NCBI GenBank assembly: GCA_002332905.1
Contig: DDAM01000039.1
Coordinates: 1-64,000 of the forward strand
DNA from: Firmicutes bacterium UBA2058
GTDB taxonomy: Bacteria; Bacillota; Clostridia; Tissierellales; Sedimentibacteraceae
DNA length: 64,000 nucleotides
Direction: 5' to 3'
The translations under genes and the position numbers were made by a program. Numbering within the stretch: the first letter of the stretch is position 1; each line of letters begins with the position of its first letter. The notes under the pieces were generated by a model that was given only the letters and a program-made list of their open reading frames with translations, was not told the origin of the DNA and searched no databases. Below are positions 17,043 to 26,227 of the stretch, piece by piece.

Positions 17043-18105
17043 AAAAATAATTCCTATATTTGTTCCACATAGAGGATGTCCAAATGATTGTGTATTTTGC
17101 AATCAGAAAAAAATAACAGGAAAAACAAACAACAATATTGATAAAAAGTATGTAGTAAACGTTATCGAAGATTATCTTAAAACACGTGATAAATACAGTG
17201 ATTTAGCCTATTTTGGGGGTAGTTTTACTGCCATTGATTTAGATTTGCAATTGGAACTTTTAGAAATTGCATACCACTACAAGAAAATGGGTGTTTTTGA
17301 TAATATAAGAATTTCAACAAGACCAGATGCAATTAATGACGAAATACTAAAAATTCAAAAAAAATATGGTGTTACAATAATAGAATTAGGTATACAAAGC
17401 TTAGACAATGATGTTCTAAAAAAATCAAATCGTGGTCATTCAGTTGAAGACTCTATAAAAGCGAGTAAATTGATAAAGGAATACGGATTTACTCTTGGTC
17501 ATCAGGTTATGCCAGGTCTACCAGGCAGTAGTATGCAAAATGATATAGATACATGCAAAAAATCTATAGAATTAAAACCTGACATTGTTAGAATATATCC
17601 CACTTTAATTATAAAAGAAACAGAGCTTGAAAATATGTATAAAGAGAATAAATTTTCACCATTAACACTAGAAAACGCGGTGAATTTAAGTGCTTATATT
17701 TATTCTTTGTATACAGTTAATAACATCAATGTTATTAGAATTGGGCTTCAAAATACTGATACAATTAATGAAGAAAATGATGTAGTGTCCGGACCTTTCC
17801 ATCCTGCTTTTAGACAACTTGTTGAAGAAAGATTATACTTGAACTCTATCATATATAATCTAAGCGGGAAAAAGCTTAATGAAAGCATAGCAATAAATGC
17901 TAATAAGAGTCTTATGAGCTATATAGTTGGTCATGAAAAGAAAAATTTTAATTGCATAAAGGATAGATTTAATTTAAAAAGAATTTATTTACATGAAATT
18001 GAGGATATAAATAACATAGACATATATGATGACTTAAATTTAGTTACCAAAATAAATAAGAAAGATATTTTTAAAGAATTTATTAAAATTGAGGAAAAAA
18101 AGTGA
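17035..18105 (+). CDS. Elp3-like radical SAM protein
   Basis: A 356-residue radical SAM protein with the CxxxCxxC cluster motif in CPNDCVFCNQKKITG (residues 15-22 for the cysteines) and the TRPDAI and ELGIQSLDNDVL segments typical of Elp3-type proteins. This type is commonly encoded between rnc and smc in Clostridia. No acetyltransferase domain follows, so it is not a full Elp3. Substrate unknown. ATG at 17035 overlaps rnc; an in-frame GTG at 17026 is an alternative. Its TGA stop lies inside the first hairpin of the element before smc. Confidence 0.88.
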   Translation: MNKKIIPIFVPHRGCPNDCVFCNQKKITGKTNNNIDKKYVVNVIEDYLKTRDKYSDLAYFGGSFTAIDLDLQLELLEIAYHYKKMGVFDNIRISTRPDAINDEILKIQKKYGVTIIELGIQSLDNDVLKKSNRGHSVEDSIKASKLIKEYGFTLGHQVMPGLPGSSMQNDIDTCKKSIELKPDIVRIYPTLIIKETELENMYKENKFSPLTLENAVNLSAYIYSLYTVNNINVIRIGLQNTDTINEENDVVSGPFHPAFRQLVEERLYLNSIIYNLSGKKLNESIAINANKSLMSYIVGHEKKNFNCIKDRFNLKRIYLHEIEDINNIDIYDDLNLVTKINKKDIFKEFIKIEEKK

Positions 18106-18188
18106 AATAAAAAAATATTTCATTCTATGGAAGAATCAAAAAACGATTCTTCATTTAGTTTTATACGCCGTGAACGGCGTAATGGAGG
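18103..18188 (+). repeat. Family I pre-gene element, three hairpins, upstream of smc
   Basis: Left stem TGAAATA/TATTTCA (18103-18122), middle stem GAAGAATC/GATTCTTC (18130-18152), right stem ACGCCGT/ACGGCGT (18165-18180), then AATGGAGG, the SD of smc. The upstream gene's stop codon TGA is the first three bases of the left stem. The middle stem matches the pyrH copy; the right stem matches the copy at 28202. Confidence 0.85.
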
Positions 18189-18192
18189 TAAT

Positions 18193-21100
18193 ATGTTTTT
18201 AAAAAAGATATATGTTCATGGATTTAAATCATTTGCAGATAAAACAGAAATTATAGTTGAAAAAGGAATGACTGCAATAGTTGGTCCTAATGGTAGTGGT
18301 AAAAGTAATATTTCAGACTCTATTAAATGGGTTTTGGGTGAACAAAGCCCTAAAACTCTTAGGGGCTCTAAAATGGAAGATATTATTTTTGCAGGAACTG
18401 AAAAAAGAATGCCTCTTGGATATGCAGATGTAGAATTAATCTTTGATAATGAAAGCGGAAGACTTCCTATAGAATATAAGGAAGTTAGTATAAAAAGAAG
18501 ATTATTTAGAACTGGAGAAAGCGAGTATTCTATAAATAAGCAGTCGTGTAGACTAAAGGATATAAAAGAGCTTTTTATGGATACTGGTATAGGTAAAGAT
18601 GGATATTCAGTTATAGGACAAGGTAAAGTAGAAGAAATACTTAGTCCAAACTCTGATGTTAGAAGAGGAGTATTTGAAGAAGCCGCTGGTATTGTAAAGT
18701 TTAAGACCAGAAAGGAAGAATCTATAAAAAAGCTTGAAAAAACCAATGACAATTTAGACAGAGTTAAGGATATTATACACGAACTTGAAACAAGAGTTGA
18801 GCCTTTAAGGATGGAAAGTGAAAAGGCAAAGGAATACATAGAGCTTAAAGAAAATCTTAAAAACATCGAATTAAATTTATATGTAAGAGAGTATGAAAAA
18901 AATAAAGAGCAACTTTCTATTTTTGAAAATCAAAAATCAGAGGTATTGAAAAATAAACAAGATATAGTTTCAAAAAGAGATAGCTTAGAAGCTTTAATAG
19001 CTACAGAAAAAGAAAACTTAGTAGTTCTTGAGCATGAAATAAACTTATTAGAAAAGGCTAAAAATACTCTTTCAAAGGACTATGATGCTAAAAATAATAT
19101 AATTAATGTTCAAAATGAAAAGATATTTTTATATTCTGAAAACGTTGGAAATATAGAAAATGAAATAGAAATATTAAAAAATAGAGAAAAAGAATTATTA
19201 CAAAAAATTGATGATCATAACTTAGAAATTGAAAAGCTAAATTTATCATTAAGTGATAAAAAAGCAGAATATGAAAAGTTAAATGAAGAAGCTCTAGCAT
19301 TTAAAATAAAAATGGAAAGCTCAATAAATGCTAGTGATGATAAGAGAAATAGCTTATTTGAAATGCATAAGATTATAAATAAGCTTCAAAGCGATAGAAG
19401 CTCTATAGAATCTATTATGGCAAATTTTCAAGAGAGAATTGACCAGTTTGATAAGGAAATACAATTAGAAACAAAAGAAAAAGAAACAAAGCTTGAAGAA
19501 TTAGAATTAATCAAAAAAGATAAGCTGGATAATGAAAAAACATTAGCTCAGTACAATAAAGAATATAATCACAATGTTACACAGCATGAGAATTTGATAG
19601 AAGATAAAAGGGAAATGGAAAATAGACTTAGAGCTTCTACAAATGAGCTTAATACTGCTAATTCTAGAATTAACTTTCTAAATAACATGGAATCCTTATA
19701 TGAGGGCTATTACAAGAGTGTTCAAACCTTGATGGGATTACATAAAAAAGATAATTTATTTAGAGGTGCAATAAATGGCACAGTAGCAGACATAATCAAA
19801 ACAGATAAAAGATATGAAACTGCTATTGAAATTGCTTTAGGCTCAGCTATACAAAATGTTATTGTAAACAACAATCAAGATGCTGAAGCTATAATTGAAT
19901 ATTTAAAAGAAAATAAAATAGGTAGAGTAACATTTTTACCTATTGGATCGATTAATGGCAGAGGATTAAATAATGAAGAGTTAAAACTTTTAACTCAGCA
20001 TGGAGTTATTGATACTGCTGATAATTTAATTGAAACAGATGATATGTACACTAATATAATCAAAAGCTTGCTTGGCAGAACTATTATAGTTGAAAATATA
20101 AGAGATGGTTTTAGAATCGCAAAGGCATCTAATAATACTCTTAAAATTGTCAGCCTACAGGGGGATGTTATAAACCCTGGTGGAGCAGTAACAGGTGGAC
20201 ATATAAGCGGTAAAAACCAAAACCTCTTAAGTAGGAAAAGAGAAATCGAAGAAAGCCAAGAAAGATTAGTTAGCCTTAAGAAAAAATGTCATGATATAGA
20301 GCAAGACATAAAAAATATTGAAAAGGATTTAGCTTATGGCAATAAAGAAATTAATACATTAAAGCTAAAAATTGAAGAATCCACTAAATTTGGTATGCAG
20401 ATTGATAATAAAATCAGCTTGTATACTGAACAAATTTTAAAGATTGATATATCAATAAATAAATATATTCAGGATAAGGCATATACTATTGGTGAAAATG
20501 AAAAACGAAGTTTAGAGATTGAAAGTATAAATAATAACATTGAACAAATAAAGGCAAATATAACTGATTTAGAAAAGGAAATCAATGATATAGCTCATGC
20601 AAATAAGAATGATAAAGAAAAATACGATGAATTAAACATAATTCTAACTACAAAAAATAATGAATTATTGTCAATTAATCAAGAAATCAAGTTTATAGAG
20701 GAAAAAATTAATAATACTAATATTGAACTTGATAAAAATAATGAAATGCTTGAACTTAAAAATAACACTCTAAATGATACTGACACTGAAATAGAAGCAG
20801 CAAAGGCACAAATAAAACTTTTAGAAGATGAGTGTAATAAGTTAAAAGAAAACTTAGATGAAAGTCAAAAGAAATATGATTTACATAAAACAAATTTTTC
20901 TAAAAAACAAGAAATTATTAATAATTCTCAAGTAGAATTAAATAATATTAATAAAAAAATAACTGAAGGTCTAGATGATGAATATGGTCTAAATATAAAG
21001 ATTGAAAAGCTTACTTCTAAAATAGAAGAAATATCAACTCGTTTATGGGAAGACTATGAGATGAATTATGCTATGGCATTATCTTTTAAAAATGAGGATG

Positions 21101-21759
21101 TTAGCTTCACAAGAATTAACAGTGATGTTTCATCTATAAGAAAGGCTATAAAAAATCTTGGTGATGTAAATGTTAATGCTATCAAGGAATACAAAGAAGT
21201 TAAGGAAAGATATGATTTCTTATCAAAGCAAAAACAAGATTTAATTGATGCTAAAAATCAGTTAAATGATGTTATAAAAGAGCTTGAAATAAAAATGAGA
21301 GATCAATTTGTTGAGGAATTTGGAAAAATAAGAGTTATATTTAATCAGGTATTTTCAGACTTGTTTAATGGTGGTAAAGCTGATGTTTATCTAGAAGATG
21401 AAAATGATGCATTGAATAGTGCTATAGAAATTGCAGCTCAGCCACCTGGTAAAAAACTAAGTAAAATATCACTTTTATCTGGTGGTGAAAAAGCATTAAC
21501 TGCAATAGCTCTTTTATTTTCAATACTTCAAACTAAACCAACATCATTTTGTATACTTGACGAGATAGAGGCAGCACTAGATGATATAAATGTTTATAGA
21601 TTTTCAAGGTATTTAAAAGAATTTTCAAAGGATACACAATTTTTATGTATCACTCACAGAAAAGGTACAATGGAAAACGCTGATACCTTGTATGGAACAA
21701 CTATGGAAGAGAAGGGTGTTACTAAATTAGTGTCAATGAAACTATCAGAAATTGAATAA
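18193..21759 (+). CDS. smc: Chromosome segregation protein SMC
   Basis: The SMC ATPase organizes and segregates chromosomes with ScpA and ScpB. The protein is 1188 residues, a normal length: Walker A GPNGSGKSN at 31-39, a long coiled coil, a hinge with the GGAVTGGH region near residue 665, a second coiled coil, then LLSGGEKALTAIALLF and Walker B CILDEIEAALDD at the C terminus. ATG at 18193 follows TGGAGG; the open frame extends 66 bases upstream through the hairpin element but that stretch is repeat DNA. ftsY follows after 50 bases. Confidence 0.96.
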   Translation: MFLKKIYVHGFKSFADKTEIIVEKGMTAIVGPNGSGKSNISDSIKWVLGEQSPKTLRGSKMEDIIFAGTEKRMPLGYADVELIFDNESGRLPIEYKEVSIKRRLFRTGESEYSINKQSCRLKDIKELFMDTGIGKDGYSVIGQGKVEEILSPNSDVRRGVFEEAAGIVKFKTRKEESIKKLEKTNDNLDRVKDIIHELETRVEPLRMESEKAKEYIELKENLKNIELNLYVREYEKNKEQLSIFENQKSEVLKNKQDIVSKRDSLEALIATEKENLVVLEHEINLLEKAKNTLSKDYDAKNNIINVQNEKIFLYSENVGNIENEIEILKNREKELLQKIDDHNLEIEKLNLSLSDKKAEYEKLNEEALAFKIKMESSINASDDKRNSLFEMHKIINKLQSDRSSIESIMANFQERIDQFDKEIQLETKEKETKLEELELIKKDKLDNEKTLAQYNKEYNHNVTQHENLIEDKREMENRLRASTNELNTANSRINFLNNMESLYEGYYKSVQTLMGLHKKDNLFRGAINGTVADIIKTDKRYETAIEIALGSAIQNVIVNNNQDAEAIIEYLKENKIGRVTFLPIGSINGRGLNNEELKLLTQHGVIDTADNLIETDDMYTNIIKSLLGRTIIVENIRDGFRIAKASNNTLKIVSLQGDVINPGGAVTGGHISGKNQNLLSRKREIEESQERLVSLKKKCHDIEQDIKNIEKDLAYGNKEINTLKLKIEESTKFGMQIDNKISLYTEQILKIDISINKYIQDKAYTIGENEKRSLEIESINNNIEQIKANITDLEKEINDIAHANKNDKEKYDELNIILTTKNNELLSINQEIKFIEEKINNTNIELDKNNEMLELKNNTLNDTDTEIEAAKAQIKLLEDECNKLKENLDESQKKYDLHKTNFSKKQEIINNSQVELNNINKKITEGLDDEYGLNIKIEKLTSKIEEISTRLWEDYEMNYAMALSFKNEDVSFTRINSDVSSIRKAIKNLGDVNVNAIKEYKEVKERYDFLSKQKQDLIDAKNQLNDVIKELEIKMRDQFVEEFGKIRVIFNQVFSDLFNGGKADVYLEDENDALNSAIEIAAQPPGKKLSKISLLSGGEKALTAIALLFSILQTKPTSFCILDEIEAALDDINVYRFSRYLKEFSKDTQFLCITHRKGTMENADTLYGTTMEEKGVTKLVSMKLSEIE

Positions 21760-21809
21760 AATTGTAAGGTATAAATTTTCCAAACAGTTTTATAACATAG
21801 GAGGTTAAT

Positions 21810-22973
21810 ATGTTTAAGAAGTTTTTTGGATTTGGCAAGAAAGATAAAGAAGAAAAAAAAGTTGATGAAATTAATGAGGAACTAGAAGAATTAATAGAAG
21901 ATTTAGATGATGAAATAGAAGAAGACTTCGAAAGAATTAGTGAGGAGGAAATTCTTAAAGAACTTGAAAGTGTAAATTCTAATGATGAAGATACTCAAAT
22001 AGAAACTGTTTTAGAGCTTGAAGAGATTGAAAAGCCTGAAAAGTCTGAACCAAAGGAAGAAAAAAAAGGATTCTTTGCTAAAATTAGAGAAGGTCTAGCT
22101 AAAACAAAGGAAAGCTTTACAGAGCAATTTAATAATGTTTTTCATCTTTATAAAAAAATTGATGATGAATTTTTAGATGAAATAGAAGAAATTCTAATAT
22201 CTGCTGACATGGGTGTTGAGCTTACAATGGATATTATTGATTATATCAAAGAAGAAGTAAAGAAAAATAAACTAGAAGATCCTAATGAAATCAAAGGTGT
22301 AATTAAAAGATACTTAGTAGATATGCTAAAATCAACTAAAGGCGTTGAGGATATAGCTGAAAAACAAAAGATAATTATGATAGTTGGTGTAAATGGAGTT
22401 GGTAAAACAACATCAATTGGTAAGCTATCATACAGATTGAAAAGCAGTGGAAAAAGTGTTATTGTTGCTGCTGGAGATACTTTTAGAGCAGCTGCAATTG
22501 AACAACTTGAAGAATGGTGCAATAGAGCAAAGGTTGATATAGTTGCAAGTGAGCAAGGGTCAGATCCAGGCTCTATAGTATATGATGCAATACAAGCAGC
22601 AAGAGCACGTAAAACAGATGTACTGATTTGTGATACTGCAGGTAGACTTCATAACAAAGTAAATCTTATGAATGAGCTTACAAAAATATTTAAAATTATA
22701 GAAAAAGAATATTCGTCAGCACAAAAAGAGGTTTTATTAGTTATTGACGCTAATACAGGTCAAAATGGTTTAATTCAAGCAAAATTATTCAAAGAATCAT
22801 GTTCAATTGACGGAATAATATTAACGAAGCTTGATAGTACTGCAAAAGGTGGAATTGTATTCCCGATAGTTAAAGAATTAAATGTTCCAATTAAATACAT
22901 CGGTGTTGGAGAAAAAATAGACGACCTACAGGTATTCGATGCAGAGATGTTTGTAGATGCGATTTTTGAATAG
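21810..22973 (+). CDS. ftsY: Signal recognition particle receptor FtsY
   Basis: FtsY docks SRP-bound ribosomes at the membrane. The protein is 387 residues: an acidic N-terminal A region (residues 12-80), then the NG GTPase with GVNGVGKT at 193-200, DTAGRLHN and TKLDSTAKGG. AGGAGG precedes the ATG. It closes the rnc-smc-ftsY run with a clear terminator. The usual downstream ylxM-ffh pair is displaced by 14.7 kb of accessory DNA. Confidence 0.96.
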   Translation: MFKKFFGFGKKDKEEKKVDEINEELEELIEDLDDEIEEDFERISEEEILKELESVNSNDEDTQIETVLELEEIEKPEKSEPKEEKKGFFAKIREGLAKTKESFTEQFNNVFHLYKKIDDEFLDEIEEILISADMGVELTMDIIDYIKEEVKKNKLEDPNEIKGVIKRYLVDMLKSTKGVEDIAEKQKIIMIVGVNGVGKTTSIGKLSYRLKSSGKSVIVAAGDTFRAAAIEQLEEWCNRAKVDIVASEQGSDPGSIVYDAIQAARARKTDVLICDTAGRLHNKVNLMNELTKIFKIIEKEYSSAQKEVLLVIDANTGQNGLIQAKLFKESCSIDGIILTKLDSTAKGGIVFPIVKELNVPIKYIGVGEKIDDLQVFDAEMFVDAIFE

Positions 22974-22990
22974 GAAAAACTTTACTGAAT

Positions 22991-23020
22991 AAAAAACTTG
23001 AATAATATTCAAGTTTTTTT
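22991..23020 (+). terminator. Rho-independent terminator after ftsY
   Basis: ACTTGAAT / ATTCAAGT with a short loop, an A run on the 5' side and T residues on the 3' side. Confidence 0.88.
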
Positions 23021-23033
23021 ATTCAAAAATATC

Positions 23034-23064
23034 TTGAATGTGACGTAACGTAATGTACTATAAT
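23034..23064 (+). promoter_or_regulatory. MerR-type promoter with 19-bp spacer
   Basis: TTGAAT (23034-23039) and TATAAT (23059-23064) are separated by 19 bp rather than 17. The spacer holds the dyad ACGT-A-ACGT. An over-long spacer with a central dyad is the hallmark of promoters activated by MerR regulators, and the next gene is a MerR. Confidence 0.75.
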
Positions 23065-23083
23065 ATAGGAAGGAGGTGTAAAT

Positions 23084-23884
23084 ATGGAAAAATACAAAGC
23101 GATACCAGAAGGATATATGACAGTTGGCGAGGTTGCAAAGAAAATGGGTGTCACCGTCCGTACCTTGCAATACTACGACAATGAAGGTCTGCTTTCGCCA
23201 TCGTCAGAGAGTGAAGGTGGCCGTAGGCTTTATACAGACAAGGATGTGATTAATCTATATCAAATTCTATCACTGAAACATCTGGGGTTTTCATTGGATG
23301 ATATAAAAAATCGTTTGATCTCTCTTGATACCCCCACCGATGTTGTAGAGGCACTTACGGAACAAGCCGCTGATATAAGGGAAAAGATGGAATCTCTGTC
23401 AGAATCCCTAAAAGAGATAGAAACGTTGCAAGAGGAAGTACTGCAAATGAAATTGGTGGATTTCAAGAAATACGCTGATATTATCGTAAATCTACAAATG
23501 AAAAATGAGTTCTACTGGATTATAAAGCATTTTGACGATAAGACCTTTGACAATTTTCGGAGCCGCTTCGATAAAGATAGTGGCTTGGTAATGATGGAAA
23601 CTTTCACACGCTTGCTCAATGAAGCGATACGACTTCAAAGAGATGATGTACCTCCCGAAAGTGAAAAGGGGCAAAACCTTGCCAAAGAGTTTTGGGAAAT
23701 GCTTATGGAATTTACGGGCGGTGATATGAGTATGCTGTCCAAACTTATGGAGACTGAAAACTTTAATGGACCGGACAATGAATGGAAACAAAAACAAGCG
23801 ATTGCTAACGCTTTTATCGAACCGGCTTTAGGAGCCTATTTTACGACATTGGGTTATAATCCGTTAGAGGAGGGAGCAAAATGA
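23084..23884 (+). CDS. MerR-family regulator, TipAL-like
   Basis: A 266-residue regulator. The N-terminal winged helix-turn-helix TVGEVAKKMGVTVRTLQYYD (residues 13-32) is followed by the wing GGRRLYTDKDV, a dimerization coiled coil to about residue 125, and a C-terminal domain of about 130 residues of the TipAS antibiotic-binding type. TipA-class regulators bind drugs and activate linked export genes. GGAGGTG precedes the ATG. It overlaps the following ATPase by 4 bases. Base composition is visibly richer in G+C than the flanks, suggesting transfer. Confidence 0.88.
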   Translation: MEKYKAIPEGYMTVGEVAKKMGVTVRTLQYYDNEGLLSPSSESEGGRRLYTDKDVINLYQILSLKHLGFSLDDIKNRLISLDTPTDVVEALTEQAADIREKMESLSESLKEIETLQEEVLQMKLVDFKKYADIIVNLQMKNEFYWIIKHFDDKTFDNFRSRFDKDSGLVMMETFTRLLNEAIRLQRDDVPPESEKGQNLAKEFWEMLMEFTGGDMSMLSKLMETENFNGPDNEWKQKQAIANAFIEPALGAYFTTLGYNPLEEGAK

Positions 23885-24696
23885 GCTACGCCATACAGAT
23901 TGATAAGCTAAAGAAAAGTTATGGCGAACATACTGTACTGAAGGGCTTGAATTTCAATGTTGTAAAAGGTGAAATTTTTGCATTACTTGGCGTAAACGGC
24001 GCAGGCAAAACCACAGCCCTTGAATGTATCGAGAACTTACGAAAGTATGACAGCGGCAGTATCATGGTGAATGGTAGGATGGGTATTCAGTTGCAATCGG
24101 CGTCTCTCCCGGCCCATATCAAACCGATGGAAGCTGTGCAGTTATTTGCAAAGTGGAATAAAACTAAAATAGACTATTCTATGCTTGCTGCTCTTGGGAT
24201 TAACGAGCTGACGAAAAAGCTGTACATAGATATGTCAACAGGGCAAAAGCGGCGTTTGCACCTTGCACTTGCCTTAATCAGTGACCCGGATATTGTATTC
24301 CTTGATGAGCCGACTGCTGGGCTTGATGTTGAAGGTAGAATATCGCTCCATAACCATATCCGAAAACTGAAAGCGCAGGGAAAAACAATCATTTTAGCCA
24401 GCCACGATATGGCGGAGGTTGAAAGCCTGTGTGACCGCATTGCTATTCTGAATAATGGCAATATTGTCTTTTTGGGTACTGTTGCAGAATTGACCTCAAA
24501 AATTGGCAAACGCTATATCCTTCGCATAGAGACGGCGCAAGGTGATGAAAATTTTGAATCTGACAACATCGGGGATACTATGCTGACTTTACTTGAAGAT
24601 TTCAAACAACGTGGAATTGCCGTGTTGGACATTAAAATAGATAGGGGAACGCTTGAACAGCATTTTATTGACATAGCAAGGGGGTATAGTGAATGA
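23881..24696 (+). CDS. ABC transporter ATP-binding protein (multidrug-type)
   Basis: A 271-residue ABC ATPase. Walker A GVNGAGKTT is near residue 38, the signature region MSTGQKRRLHLALAL is near 118 (STGQ in place of LSGGQ), Walker B IVFLDEPTAGLD is near 138, and the H-loop is in ASHDMAEVES. It is coupled by 4-base overlaps to the MerR gene and to the permease, a typical MerR-controlled drug-efflux set. Substrate unknown. Confidence 0.9.
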   Translation: MSYAIQIDKLKKSYGEHTVLKGLNFNVVKGEIFALLGVNGAGKTTALECIENLRKYDSGSIMVNGRMGIQLQSASLPAHIKPMEAVQLFAKWNKTKIDYSMLAALGINELTKKLYIDMSTGQKRRLHLALALISDPDIVFLDEPTAGLDVEGRISLHNHIRKLKAQGKTIILASHDMAEVESLCDRIAILNNGNIVFLGTVAELTSKIGKRYILRIETAQGDENFESDNIGDTMLTLLEDFKQRGIAVLDIKIDRGTLEQHFIDIARGYSE

Positions 24697-25409
24697 GTGC
24701 GTTTTTGTACGGAGTAGCATTGCAATGGAAACTGGATATACGGAGCAAATCACTGTTGATTACTTGTTATGTGGTTCCTCTCTTATTCTTTGCAGTTATG
24801 GGCAGGATATTTACATCCATAAACCCAGAGGCCAAGTATACGCTTATACAATCTATGACTGTGCTAGGCGTATCAACTGGCGCGCTGATAGGTTTGCCAC
24901 CTTCCCTTGTAGAGATATACGGAAGCGATATAAAGAAAGTGTACAAGGCCAATGGAGTACCATTGTATCTTGGTCTAGTTTCGATGTTTTTGTCAGCTTT
25001 TATTCATCTATTGATTATGTGCGCGATAATATACATCGTCGCTCCTATTGCTTTTGATGCAACACCACCGGCAAGTCTGCCGTTGTATTTTGGCTCACTA
25101 GCAATTTTTATTTTGGTATCATTAAGTATTGGAAGTGTCTTGGGGCTATCAGTAAAAAACCAAGCAAAACTTACCATGATTTCACAAGTGATATTTCTAC
25201 CATCTATTATGCTTTCGGGGATTATGTTTTCAGTTAATTTACTCCCTAGGTTTTTTAAAATTGTGGGTAAAATATTCCCAGCGACTTGGGGATATAAATT
25301 GATGGTGGACTACAGTTTTTATTTTGGCAACCTGTGGCCTTTAGTGGCTATCCTCTTAGCTTCGGCTATACTATGCGGTTTTTTGTTGAAAAGACTGCAA
25401 TCAGAATAA
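24693..25409 (+). CDS. ABC-2 type transporter permease
   Basis: A 238-residue membrane protein with about six hydrophobic helices and the ABC-2 layout, including a long final helix set with SGIMFSVNLLPRFF. It pairs with the upstream ATPase. ATG at 24693 overlaps the ATPase stop. A strong terminator follows, marking the right edge of the cassette. Confidence 0.87.
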   Translation: MSAFLYGVALQWKLDIRSKSLLITCYVVPLLFFAVMGRIFTSINPEAKYTLIQSMTVLGVSTGALIGLPPSLVEIYGSDIKKVYKANGVPLYLGLVSMFLSAFIHLLIMCAIIYIVAPIAFDATPPASLPLYFGSLAIFILVSLSIGSVLGLSVKNQAKLTMISQVIFLPSIMLSGIMFSVNLLPRFFKIVGKIFPATWGYKLMVDYSFYFGNLWPLVAILLASAILCGFLLKRLQSE

Positions 25410-25455
25410 TGATCTAGTCACAACATAGCCATCAGCTTAATTTTATGTGTTTTAT

Positions 25456-25488
25456 GCACCTTAAAATATTTGTTTTAAGGTGCTTTTT
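25456..25488 (+). terminator. Terminator after the MerR-ABC cassette
   Basis: GCACCTTAAAA (25456-25466) pairs with TTTTAAGGTGC (25473-25483), 11 bp, followed by five T residues. In the rest of the 25410-25736 gap, no gene was seen before the family II element. Confidence 0.92.
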
Positions 25489-25623
25489 GTGTTATTATAC
25501 AATTAATTGAAAATATGTTTTATAATAAATTTGAATCCAGTAAGAAAAATTTTATGTAAAAAAATTACTAAAAATGCCATGTATAGCTATATTTATAATG
25601 AGAAAAATATTATTTAATGATAA

Positions 25624-25737
25624 AGGAGATAAGGTTGAAAGAAATGAAAAATAATGAAAGGATAGGCCCCGAGCCCATGCGCAAAAATTTTGTCTTTCTG
25701 AAAAGAAAGACTTGGGTTCTTGTGAAATAGAGGCATG
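25624..25737 (+). repeat. Family II pre-gene element upstream of a GNAT gene
   Basis: AGGAGATAAGGTTGAAAGAA near the left end, GGCCCCGAGCCCATGC (25665-25680), a perfect GTCTTTCT/AGAAAGAC hairpin (25692-25711), and GAGGCATG at the right end. GAGCCCA (25671-25677) can pair with TGGGTTC (25713-25719); alternatively CATGC can pair with the GCATG at the start region. Confidence 0.75.
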
Positions 25738-26189
25738 TGCATAACTATGGAATTAAAATTCGTTTAGAAAATAAGGATGAATTTAGAACTGTTGAGGAAT
25801 TAACACGTGAAGCCTTTTGGAATATTCATGTTCTAGGCTGTGATGAGCATTTTTATTTACATAATTTAAGAAATAGCGATGCATTTATTAAAGAATTAGA
25901 TTTTGTCGCTCTGTATGAAAATAAAATAGTTGGACATATTGCATATAGTAAGGCCAATATAGTTGATAATGCAGATAATCTGCATAATGCAAATAATAAG
26001 CATAATGTAATAATGTTTGGTCCTATTAGTGTGCTTCCAGAGTATCAAAGTAATGGTATTGGAAGTGCGCTTATTAAGCGTTCGTTAGAAGTAGCAAAAT
26101 CCTTGGGATATAAAGCTGTTTTAATATATGGTGATCCTAGATACTATAGTAAGGAAGAGTTCAAAATATTGTCAAGTTTAAAGTATTAA
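25737..26189 (+). CDS. GNAT-family N-acetyltransferase, probably C-terminally truncated
   Basis: A 150-residue GNAT with the acetyl-CoA loop in PEYQSNGIGSALIKRSLEVA. It resembles the YhbS-like group, whose members continue after GDPxYYSRFGF for another 20-50 residues. Here the protein ends shortly after GDPRYYSKEEF, so the C terminus looks lost. The start is unclear: GTG at 25737 is the only usual start codon near the front, and it sits in the repeat. An ATG two bases upstream is in another frame. Confidence 0.65.
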   Translation: MHNYGIKIRLENKDEFRTVEELTREAFWNIHVLGCDEHFYLHNLRNSDAFIKELDFVALYENKIVGHIAYSKANIVDNADNLHNANNKHNVIMFGPISVLPEYQSNGIGSALIKRSLEVAKSLGYKAVLIYGDPRYYSKEEFKILSSLKY

Positions 26190-26227
26190 ATTATAATAGC
26201 ATTAACGGGTTTTTGGAGGTAAAAATT

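Noticed and set aside
18127..18192. Upstream extension of SMC
   Set aside because: The extra 22 residues are encoded by the hairpin element; ATG at 18193 has TGGAGG and gives the family start MFLKKIYVHGFKSF.
24689..25057. A 122-residue open frame overlapping the ABC permease
   Set aside because: It is out of frame with a well-supported membrane protein and shows no family features.
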